From assembly GCA_009760855.2 (NCBI GenBank), contig WPIO01000017.1, forward strand, positions 4,936,501-5,000,500: a DNA stretch of 64,000 nucleotides, read 5' to 3'. The notes beneath the pieces are model-generated. The model ran no database searches. It saw only the letters and a list, made by a program, of their open reading frames with translations, and had not been told where the DNA came from. The position numbers and the translations under genes were made by a program. Origin of the DNA: Cristatella mucedo. Lineage: Eukaryota; Bryozoa; Phylactolaemata; Cristatellidae. Position 1 is the stretch's first letter. Each line of letters starts with the position of its first letter. Below, one piece after another: positions 22,496-34,400 of this stretch.

Positions 22496-25400
22496 GTAAG
22501 TTACAAACCGAGGGCAGGGAAAATTCAAATAGAATAAGCTAAAGTCATTATGTTTTTGGTGCTAATAGCATGTGCGTGATGTAATCTCCTTCGCTTTCGC
22601 TTTGTTCTGGCGCCACGCTCGATTTTCAGTTCGTTGTTTGTAATTTGGTGAATCGGCAAGTTCACGCTCAGTGTTTGTTCTGGCCAAGGTAGTGGTTTAC
22701 CCGAGGTAGGGCCGGTCACATGTGCTCGGCCCGCCGTCTAATGAGCTCTATTGCAATGCCCCCATCTGTGGGCATTATCCTTGATCTTTTACACTGTTCA
22801 GTGTATAATTTGATACCGCCGCATTTCCTGCATTTATGCTTGATAGCTTGAACTGATTGTGTGTGGTTTCTTGGAGTAGAATGGCTAGATATCGTCTTTA
22901 AACTTCCGAGAACGGGTCCGCTGCTAATTTTCAGTCAGTATTGTGTTTTCATGGAAAGCCAGTGCATTTTTTTAACTTGATGTTCAATTTGATGCCGGTT
23001 TTTCTTCAATCTATTCGTTTTTTAGTGGTAGAAAGACTGCGGATAACCCATGCCGTTGTGCAGTACTAATCTGTGTCGTTTCTCGTTAGCCTCACCCTTA
23101 TCCCGCAGAGCCCCACACTTCGTCGCATTGGCGCGGCCTCCCCCAACTTTCCGGAAGCGAACAATTTCCAGCATTCTCGGTGTAGTGCATTCAATCTGCG
23201 TAAGCTCACGGCCGCACTAGTTCACCCTGGGAGCGAGCACATGTGTGCATTCTTTCCCACAACAGCACGGACAAGCGAATCATTTGCAATCACTTAAGTA
23301 AATGCACTGCTAGCTACCGTGATTGAGCGAAAATTTACCAGCCAATGGAAATGAGAATTAATGAACTTTAATATAATGCAAGCAAGACATACAAAAACCA
23401 TCAAGGACTGCCTCTTATGCACGGAATACATAAAACATAGAATTATATTTGTAGCAGGATTATAAGGCATTATCTATTAGTTTCTAGTTTCCCCTTACTG
23501 GTTGCTGCTCAGCCAATCAGCAGCAGTGGTCTCCACCTCGACAATTTTTGGTTTGGGTGACCTAAAGAAGAAAGAGTAGGATATAGCATGTGCGATCAGG
23601 CGATTGCAGCTGGTGCAAAACTCTGCAGCTAGGCTTGTCTGTCGTGAGCGTCGCAGTTGCCACATTACTCCACTTCTCGCCGACCTGCACTGGTTACCAG
23701 TCAAGCAACGGATTGACTTCAAGGTTTTGTCGCTCACTTTTAGGTCTCTTCATTCTATGGCTCCAGCCTATCTTTCAGATATACTACCCCATCAGGCAAA
23801 GCATCGTACCACTCGCTTTTCGGAATCCAACAGTCTAGAAATACCTCGTACAAACCTTAAATCCTTTGGAGACCGTGCATTTAGCTCGTATGCTCCCACA
23901 GCCTGGAACTCCCTCCCGACCTGCATCAGAACATCCCCTGACCTGACCACATTTAAAAGAAACTTAAAAACATACCTATTTAGGACAGCATTTAGTGGGT
24001 CCTTGTGATTCGTCCTCGATGTGCTTATGCGTGCTGACACTGTTCATGCTGCCACTAACCACATTTGCATGCTGACCCAGTGCATGTAACCCCTAACCAT
24101 GTTATTCATTTTGTTTGTTTTTCAAGCATGATTTTACTTACTATTCTATTGCGTATCACTTTGCAGCAAATGTAAAGCGCCTAGAAAGAGATTAAGTTCT
24201 CTGAGGGCGCTTTATCAAGTGCAATATTATTATTATTATTATTATATAATAAAAATAATAATAATAACACTAATAGCTCTTTTGTATACCACCGTAAGGA
24301 AACTTAATCTATATCCAGGCTCTTTAAAACTCCCTGCAAGAGACTCAATACCCAAGGGTTAGTGACATGCATGGTATCAAGCATACAAAAACAAACAAGT
24401 ATCGTGCATAAGCCATAATGCAAAAGCAAACATTAAGACCCTCTTGACCACCAGTTAGCAAGACCCCAGGCTAGTAACTATGCACTGAATCATGCATAGA
24501 CACACATGCAAAGCACACCGGAAGAGAAAGAACAAGCAAGTTCACTGAGGGGCAAAGGAAAAGCCGCCTGGAACAGATGCGCCTGTAGCTGAGACTTAAA
24601 TGGTACAGGGTCACTGCAAGTAGTGGCCGGTGCCTAATGCGAGTGCCAGACGTTAGTTGCGTATGAGCTAAGGGCTCGATTACTAAAAGATTTCAATTTA
24701 GTGCAAGGGATGGCTAGATAAGTAGATGCTGAGGAGCATGAGTGGCATGAGAGCACACTAGAAGAGCAAGGAGGTCGCATATTAATGCGAGTAAAGTGAC
24801 CAGACTGAGGATCTTGATATCGATTCAATGCTTGACAGGGAGCCAGGAAGTGCAGACAGTTCAGGGGTGACGTGGCAGCTACGATTGACGACAGACCAGA
24901 TGAGCTACTTCGTTTTGCACTAGTTTCAAACGACTAAGGGTAGTGGCCGGCAGTCCAAAAAAAGTAATTGCAATAATCTAGACCCTCCTTATGTCAAAGC
25001 GAATGAACTAGTTTGGCTGTGGTAATCTTGTCTAAGCAGGCCCTAATTTGGGTAATATTCCTTGTAGCTGAAAGTAGGCCGACTTGACAGTCGAAGGTAT
25101 GTGCTCATCTAATGAATGACAAGTTGTTTTGGAATAGTAAGACGAGTTTATGGGCAGGCATCATGGGATAGATGCTAGATGAACCAGTCTCGATAGCTAG
25201 GCCGCCGGTATTCACTAGACAAGTTACTACATGTAGTCACGTGTGGTGCACCGGTATATTCTGATCTTGTTTCCAGGTTATGTAGCAGTGCCTGATTTTG
25301 TAATGGCAGTGTTAAAAAAAAAGCCGCGATGCCTAATCCCTTGTAGCTAGCAACCGTGGATGTGCACTCAAGTTTCAGATCGCCTATGTCAATTGTCGTT

Positions 25401-28400
25401 ATTGGATGGCTAAGCCCATTAAGTGACATGTTTTTAACCAATCTGTCGGTTAAGCTTATCATTTCTCTTCCTGTCGGACGGTGTCATGCTGCTTTTATGG
25501 GTTTCTTCAGCATCTGAGTACAGCCGCCATGCCATGTAATGACAGCTGCTCTGGCCATTAATTGTACTGCACGATATGCTGCCTGACTGGTCGTTGTGTC
25601 ATTAAATTATATTGCTGCCCTTGTTCCTGCAGCCCAGGGAGTGCTGCAGGAACAGGCAGCACAGCTCCCGAATGGATCATCATTGAGCTGCAAGGAGACC
25701 TCGAGTCACGCTCGCAGGAGTCGTTTGCTGGAAAGCAAATTGGCAGCCTCATGTTCACAAAGGAGGTATGAATGCTCTTAGAAAATGTGTATAATGCATA
25801 GTAGTTTATGACGAATTAGTTCTTACCTGGTGTGTGCTGTACTAGAGGTGTGGCACTTGGCATTGTGTAGATTCAGTGCATGGTACTAACTAACGAGGGG
25901 TCCTACTAACCTCAGTGGCCCTGAGTGCCATCTTGTATGCTTTCGACCGACAATACTTTAGCTGTTTAACTCCCTACGCTTAAAGACCGTTGACGACAGA
26001 AGCTTTTGGTCTGCAGGTCCTAGCCGGTGGTACTCACTTTCACGATTCTTACGAAACGACAAACGACTCTCCTGCTGCTGACTATGGCACATCTTTGCCA
26101 GCCGTCCTGAGCTGCTACTTCCATGCCACTCTCTACCTCATCTGCTCTCCCGACTCAGCTATGCTTCTCACTTTCTCTTTGTTGCTTGAGATGAAGTTTG
26201 TTGGCTACCGAATGCGTACCGAAAGCTGCTGGGGCTGTGAGTGCACAGTTCAAAACTCTTCTTCGTAATACCCACATAGTCTTTGTGGCTTTGTGGAGTT
26301 ACAGATGGCAATACATTATATAGGCTAATGTAATGACGGTTTATTTTATATCCCCCGGAGCCCATGATAGCTAACCCAAGGGTTTCTCGGTGCACATGAT
26401 AGGCAATGTAGAGTAAAAATGTATAATGAAAAGAATACATATAATTCATTAGCGCAGAGGCCTAAGAGAACTGAATCTCTATTCATCGCTTCACATATGC
26501 AGCAGGGCTTGAGCCCACGACCTCTGTCGTCAAAGGCGTGCACCTTAACCGCTAGCCCAAACCAGGGCGGCATGTCGACCGATATTAGCAGGATCCTACT
26601 AAGCTCTGGGTGTCATCTTAAAAAGGTGGCCCATACAACTCTTTTAGTTCTACGCTTCTTCTTGATGTGTATGAGGAGTTGTCCCTAGACAAGCACAGTC
26701 CTATGATACACGTAAGACGCAGCTTCTTTTTTTAAATAGATTTTTTTTTATAGAGCCTTGAAAACGACTAGATTGTCCGTTTTTTGGAGGTGCTTGGACG
26801 TGCTAGTAGTAGTAGTAACAGTAGTATGAAAACAACAGTGCTACAGCTATGCTCATTTCCTTGCCTTATGCTACATCCAACCAGCACGCCTAAGACTATA
26901 TAGGTGAAGGGCCAAGTGTTGGCTTTGTGCCAAACAGGACTTTGTAATTTTGCAATGTCTATACAATTTTGACCTAATAGTAATAATACATATTTATGGT
27001 ACCCTCGGAGAACTTAATTGCTTGCTTGGCACTTTACATATGCTGTACGTGTAAGTGGTAGCAGGCACAATGTCAGCAAGCATAATATGGTTAGAGGTAA
27101 CGTGCACATTGTAAATATATAAACATGATGAGTGGTACCTTGTACAGGGTAAGCACACGTGAGCACACAAAGAACAAATCACAAGGATAAATGCTGTGAG
27201 AAACAAGTGCGTTTTTAGCTTCGTTTTTAATGACATCGAGTCAGGGGTTGCCGTGAAGTCAGTTGGGAGTGAGTTTCAGTCTTTGGGAGCATACAAAGTA
27301 AATGCGTGGTCTCCAAAGGATTTGAGGTTAGTTCAAGTTTTTGCAATGCTATGTAGCTGAATGAAGGCAGACTTGACTGTGGAGCTACTGTGGTCGTCTT
27401 GTGATTGGTCTCTTTGAAACAGGACACAGATTTCGTGCAGGTACTACATGAAATATGCTGGCTAAGCCGATTTTGAGTGTTCAGCTTTCTAATTTCTGAG
27501 TCACATTTGGTTTGCCCATTACTAATAAGTAGGCTTTATCATCATTCAAGTTGAGGAAGTTTGCTGCCATCCCTGTGCAGATGTAAGCAATACATGCAGC
27601 AAGGGAGTTGAGAGCGAATTTTACTTGCTGGAGTCCTGTGATGGGTCAAAGCACAGGTACAGCTGTGTGTCATCTGCATAGAATTGAAAGCATAGATTGT
27701 GTTTGGCGATTACATCGGCAAGATGTAGAGTATGAATTGTTAAAAGAAGCAGACCAAGCAAAGAGGTCTTAGGTACTCGTACTTTAAGTGGTTCCTTGGA
27801 TGATTTTTGTCATTTCACATCGTTGCTATGTAGTCTCTGACAGAGATAGGACCTAAACCATTGAAGTGCAGTGCCAGTGATTCTCAGGCGAGATGAGAGG
27901 CGTTCGAGAAAGATTTATTGATCATTAGTATCAAAGGCTGCCTAAAGATCAAGCAAAACTAGCAAAGAGTCTCTAACTGTCTGCATTCCTGACAAGGTAG
28001 TAATCAGTGCTGACTTTGTGAGTGATTAGCTTTAAAATAAGACATGGACTCTCTAGCTAGGTTTGAAATTTCAATGTAAGAGCTTAGTTCATGTGCCACT
28101 ACCTTTTCTAGTGCCTTAGATAGGAACGGCAGTAGGGAGACTTGCATATAAGTGAGACTTCGGTGAGTTCAGCCTGAAGAAGATGGCTACAACAAGTATC
28201 CTTGATACTACAAAGAGGTCCTGTCGTCCATATGTCGTGGCTAGACCAACTTGGACAAGCTGATAAAAAGTGAAGCTTGAAGCATCAATTCACCCCTGCG
28301 AGGGCTCGTGTTCAAAGCCTGCAGACTACTACTAGGAAACTAGTTGGTAGATATACGATTAGGCATTGACTAGTTGAGCAAGATACATTTATGTTTGCAG

Positions 28401-31400
28401 GGAATGCAAAACAGAAGCTATGTCTGCCCGGCAAGCATTAGGTCACTCGTTTGAATTCGGCTAGTGCCAGAGCACACTGGAACCACAAAGACAGTGGCAA
28501 AGTCGAACGGTGCGATGGGAGTAAATGAACCATTTTCGCGATTGAAAATGTATGTTGTAGTCCTATATATGTACATATCAGTCCTTGCTCAAATGAAGGT
28601 TTCAATGATAATTGCATTCTGTAGTCAGAAATGTGAAGAAGAAATTTGGTGGCAGAGGAATCATGGTCTGGGACTGCTTATTTAGCATAAATTTGGCATC
28701 ATGACACTAGACGTTTATTTAGAACCTCTCAAAAGTGTTTCAATACCTAGCACAATGAGGCTTCGTGGCGACTAGTTTCTTTTCAAACAAGGCTGTGAGT
28801 ATAAGTATTATTTTAGAGCCACGATGCTAACGGAGTGGCATAGTCAATCTTAACACCTGAATCCCATGGAGTGTCTCTGAGATGAAGTGGATTGAATGCT
28901 TAGAGCTGAGGTGGCTCGTATCACATCTAGAGAATTGTTTTCTCTTAAGTTAACCGGACGTTTGGAGAACGACGTAGCCAGATGTTTGTGAAGGCTTAGT
29001 CTGCTCTAGGCCCGTGCGGCTCAGACAGGTTATATCTTATCACGATGGTGTAACTTCATTTAAGCACTAAAAATCGATCTACTTGTATAAAAGCTTTGCT
29101 TACATGCTACGTATGCCTACTTTATATAGTTTGCATGATTACAACAGGTTGCAGTAAAGTTTTATACATCAGAATAAGAACTTTTTGGGTCCGATGGCCG
29201 TTTAGGCATCTTCTCTGATACCTCTGGGCTCTAGTGTATGTTGTTCCCAATGAGAAAATTATCCTCTGCTGGTCATTTTTTATTTACCCTAGAAATGTGC
29301 AACACCGTGTAAATATTTCGTTATGCGACCATCTTGTAGCCAAAATAAGTTAAGAAGTGCTAGTAATATGGAACCAACTGCATAATCAAATCAGCACTTA
29401 ATGATGTTATAGAGTGGTAGTTGTACTGAACATGTGTCTTAACTAGATAATTCATTTTAAAACAGACAATTGTACCTTTTTATGCCCAAGGGATCTAAGA
29501 CAAGCAAAGAACGTTGCAAGCCCCTGCACCAGAGCACCAATGGACAAACGACTCTGCTGCTAAATCATCTGCCTTTGCGGAAAAAACCTCCACCCAATAC
29601 GGTTAAAATATTCAGGCTCAGGCCTAAACGTCTGCTGCCAAAACGTCTGAGAATAGAGCTAAAACATTTAGCGCCGAAATGTTCACCTCCAACTGTCCTT
29701 TAACGTGTTATCTGCAGCCAAAATGTTTGAAGTCGAATCATCTGCTGCCAATCGTCTAAGAAGCCTTGATGGAGACTGTGTTTTGAGCAGCTCATAACAT
29801 CTGAGAGGGGACCGTTGGACTGAAGCCTGCACGACATTGGGAGAGTGTCGTTGACTTGTCCCAGTGGTTAAGGTGCTCGCCCCGACCAAGGTTAAGGCGA
29901 CTGTACTTGATGGCCGAGGTCGATGATTCGAGCCTCGTGGCATATGTGAAGCACCTGAATAGATTTTTCAAGTTCCTAATGCTCTATGCAAATGAATTAT
30001 AACAGGAACCAACAATAAATCAGATACCATAAACAAGTGCATTTGAGACATCCTGTCCGATTAATGGTCCCCCTAAACAGGGCTACTGGAAGATGTTATA
30101 AACTTGGCTTTAGGCATTGGAAACTTGATATCTTGATGATTGCATTGCCATGGCAGCAAGCCACGATGTGCCTTGTGTAAGGAAATGCCTGTATTGGAAC
30201 CTTAGCTTCCGTTGAGGCCAGCAGTATCCTTTAGTTGTGGTCTTGCATGTCTCAAAAGTACAGCTGTCATCGTGTGGCAGGTGTAGCTCTTTGTCGCTTT
30301 CCTTTTTGGAAACACACAGGGTCACAGTCTATGCATGTGGATCATATATTTTTACCTTCAGCTGCCATGAATGTGCTAATGGGCAGCTGTTAAAGTATAT
30401 AGCAACATATGTTACTTTATATATCTCTCTGTAACTCCATAAAGCCACAAAGACTCTGTGGGTGTTACACATAAGAGTTTTATATAGCGAACCCAAAGCC
30501 TAGCAGCTTTCGGTACACATTCGGTAGCCAATAAACTTCATCTCACATAACAAAGAGAAAGTGAGAAGCATTGCTGTGTCAAGAGAGCAGTTGATGTAGG
30601 GAGTAGCATGGAAGTAGCAGCTCAGGACGGCTGGAAAGGAAGTGTCATAGTTGTCGAGCAGGAATTGTAGTTGGCGCAACATAAAAAAGCTTACGTAAAC
30701 ATAAGAAAAATGTTTAAAGCGAAACGTTAGCATGTCTACGTCGGTTATTTGTGCCAAAGAGTAGGTGCACTCCAGAGTAGCCGCCTTGCTTACCGAAATG
30801 CTGTGTTCCGGCTAGAGGCCGCTAGCCAAAATGCTTGCCTCCGATGCCGCTACCTTTCCTGCCTGCCTGCATTTGCACCACCTGCCGGTGCCCTTTCCGG
30901 TGTGTTATGAACAGCAACACGTAACGAGTTGTCTGTCCGGCAGGTGGTCCCACTCAGCTTCCAGTCTGCATTCAGCCGGCGAATTCACGCATACCTGCTG
31001 CCTGCCGAGTGGCTACCGCATTTATAAGCAAGCGCCACATCGCACCTTTGGCTGCAAGAAAGAGATGAGGGACTGGCAAGAGGCTGCTGGCACGGCAGCT
31101 TATCTTGTTGTGCAGTGACAGCTTATGAGCGATCTCGGCAATGTGGAAAAGAGTGCTGGGCAGCGGGTAGTCAGCTGGAAATAGTTTGAAACGATTTCCA
31201 GCTCCACTACTTGCGTGCGAGCTCTCAGATAACATTCTTGCATCTGGTCTAGCTACACGTGAGTCCGGCCTTGCTCATCTAGAGCAGGCTAACAGTGGTC
31301 CATGTGATGGCTTTTGCACATGGTCAGGTGTGCCACGGTTGAGGCAGGCTGCTGTGCTATCTGGCAGGACTGGGCTAGCCGGGCTGCTTTGTTTTGGGCA

Positions 31401-34400
31401 ACTGGAGATCTAGTGTATGCTTGTGTGCCTGCCTTCACCACAACAACTCAGCAAGTCAGCCGAAAGGAAATTTGCGGTTTGCCCATCAAGTGACCTCAGC
31501 TTGGGGTGGGGCAAGTTTCTCGGCTTCAAGCTTGCATTTATTGCACTAGGACCAGGTTAAAGGGCTACTGTAGCCCACAGACTTAGTTAACTGGTCGGAA
31601 TTCTGGGCCAGGACAGTTCGAGGGGAACTTTTATCCGTCAGCTGCTGACCATGAGGGGGAAAATTAATCCAGTAGCAGCTCCTTACCGATGCAGATGCTC
31701 TGCTTTCGAATAAAACTAGCTTTATGTCGTCCTTTTGTAGGAGCATGTATTGCTGATATCTGCCCTTGGATCGCAGCTCAAATTTAAAAATTAGATCACG
31801 ATAAAAAGCAGCTTACAGTTATGGGCGAAATTTATATGTCATCTACTAAAATGACTATTTACTAGACGACGACATCAGCTCCACAGTCAAGTCGGCCTAT
31901 TTTCAGCTACATAATATTGCAAAGATTTGGGCCTGCTTAGACAAGGATACTGCAGCCAAGGTTGTCCATACATTTGTGACATCCAGCCTCGACTTCTGTA
32001 ATTCATTGCTTGCAAGTCTACCTGCCTATGCAATCAGGTGCTTACAGTTGGTGTAAAACTCCGTAGCTAGGCTTGTCTGTCGTGTGCATCGCAGTTGCCA
32101 CATCACACCACTTCTTGCCGATCTGCACTGGCTCCCAATCAAGCAGCTTATTCACTTCAAGGTTCTGCCACTCTCTTTTAGGTTCCTTTATTTTCTGGCT
32201 CCAGCCTACCTGTCAGAACTACTCCCTATACCAAGCTAGGCATTGTATCACTCGCTTTGTCTTGCTCAAATCGTTTAGCTATGCCTCAAAACAACCTCAG
32301 ATTCTTTGGAGACCGTGCCTCTAGTTCGTATGGTCTCACCGCCTAGAAGTCACTCCCAACTGACGTCACGACATCCCCTGAATCGATGACATTGAAAACG
32401 AAGCTAGAAACTTGCCTGTTTCTGACAGCATTTGGTGGGTCCTTGGGATTTGTCCTTTGTGTGCTTATGCCTGCTGACACTTTGCATGTTACAACGAACC
32501 ATGTTTGAGTGTTGACATTGTGCAGTTACCACTAACCATATAATCATACTTTCTTTACAGCATCCATAAATTGCCTAGAAGGAGATTAAGTTCTCTGATG
32601 GTGCTGTACAATTATTATTATTATTACTATTATTATTATTAGCATAATGGCTAGACTAAAGTTGAGAGAAGGCTGAGGCTAGTGCTATATGCCTGCTCGG
32701 TACCCCTTCGTGATCCTGCTTGCTCTTATCCCGTGGCGATATATGCCCTGACTCTGTTCTCTTTCTTTCTCCAGTCTCTCCTTGTCTATTGTGGTTGCAG
32801 GTGGCAGCCAATTCCCCCATCGTCCTCTTAGCTGTCAGGCCTTGGTTAAGAGAAATGATCTGTGCTGCCAGGCTTAGAGGTGTTTGTACAGCTATCAGCA
32901 ATTCCTAGATCCAAACCATACAATGGCATGCTAAGCGAAAAACCCCGGAGCAATCTAATGTACCGATCGGCTGATTCAACCAACAGTCTCGTTTATATAG
33001 CACATGGACAGCTTTAGAGGCTACCCCTATATTTGGTAGACAATGAAGGAATGCCTCCCACAATACTTGATTGAACCCACGACCTGAGTCGTGCCCAGAG
33101 CTAATACTTGGGAGGGGGCAGGCCGAGAGTGATGGATGTCAGTGTTATTCTCGGCTTAGCATCTTCGACAGCAGTTTAGCAGTTTGTAACTCATAATTTA
33201 TTTTTTCCTACCTGTTGGTGTTATTTGTCAGACGATGCGAGGCTGTCGACATTGCAGCATAGGTATTTTTTATGCTGTTCTTTGGTCATCTGGAATTTTT
33301 AGTACAGTTATTGCTGATCGATGAAACCGGACCACATTTTTCTTATGGACCCCTTTGGTAGCTTAAAATGAAGTCTCTACTTTATGTTGGGCTACATCTG
33401 CTGGATCAGATGTACTTGGCTATATTTATTTACTTTGATCGGGTGAAGCAATTATTTTATGTTGTTCATGTAGAATCTTCCTAGTGCGACTTATGGTGTA
33501 AATATGCTTGAGTTTTTGCCATCGCTCATTCCTTTTACAACACTGTACATGCAGGTTGCATCGCCCTTATTGTGCCAATGCATAAATTGTTTATTCTGTC
33601 TTCTTATACCCGATTCCTCTTATTCTTCCCAACGTGTGGATGTGCACATGCGGCTCTCTCTCCCTCTCTCTGTGTCTCCCCCAATAAATGTTTGTCTCCA
33701 CCTGTTTGTAACCTGTCTTTACCTCCTGTCCATATGGCCGACTCTCCCATGTTTTTATTGTCCCGTCGTGTCTTCTGTTTCATTGTATTTAATATTTTAT
33801 ATTTATCATCTCTCATGCTATCTGTTTGTACTTGGTTGACTCTACTCTCTATTCTCTACTAGAGGCATCTCGTGTTGCTATCTCATTAAATAACTCGGTG
33901 AAGTGCCCTGAAATAGCAAAAACTACGTTAATGTTTTTATGTAAGGGCAGGGTTTCGATAGATCAAGCCAACTAACCTTCAATTGGCTGCTAGGGTACCT
34001 ATGACCTCCTGCATGTGGCAACCTGTCTATGATGTAATTTAATGTAATGTATCTCCGTATGTAACTCCACAAAGCCATAAAGACTATGTGGGTGTTACGC
34101 AGGAGAGTTTTCTATATCGCACTCGCAGCCTAAGCGGCTTTCGGTACGCATTCGGTAGCCAACTGACTTTGTCTCACGAAACAAAGAGAAAGTGGGAAGC
34201 ATAGCAGAGTCAGGAGACAGCATTCAGTGGGCCCCTGTGATTCGTCCTTCACGTGCTTATGCGTGCTGACACTGTGCATGCTGACACTGTGCATGCTGAC
34301 ACTGTGCATGCTGCCACTAACCACATTTGCATGCTGACCCTGTGCATCTCACCCCTAACCATGTTATTCATCTTGTTTGTTTATCAAGCATGATATTACT

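Noticed and set aside
25384-25412. ATGTCAATTGTCGTTATTGG as a possible CHTF8 start
   Set aside because: Lies inside a minus-strand LINE copy and has no donor in phase. The 22476 exon has the right phase, donor and divergent position.
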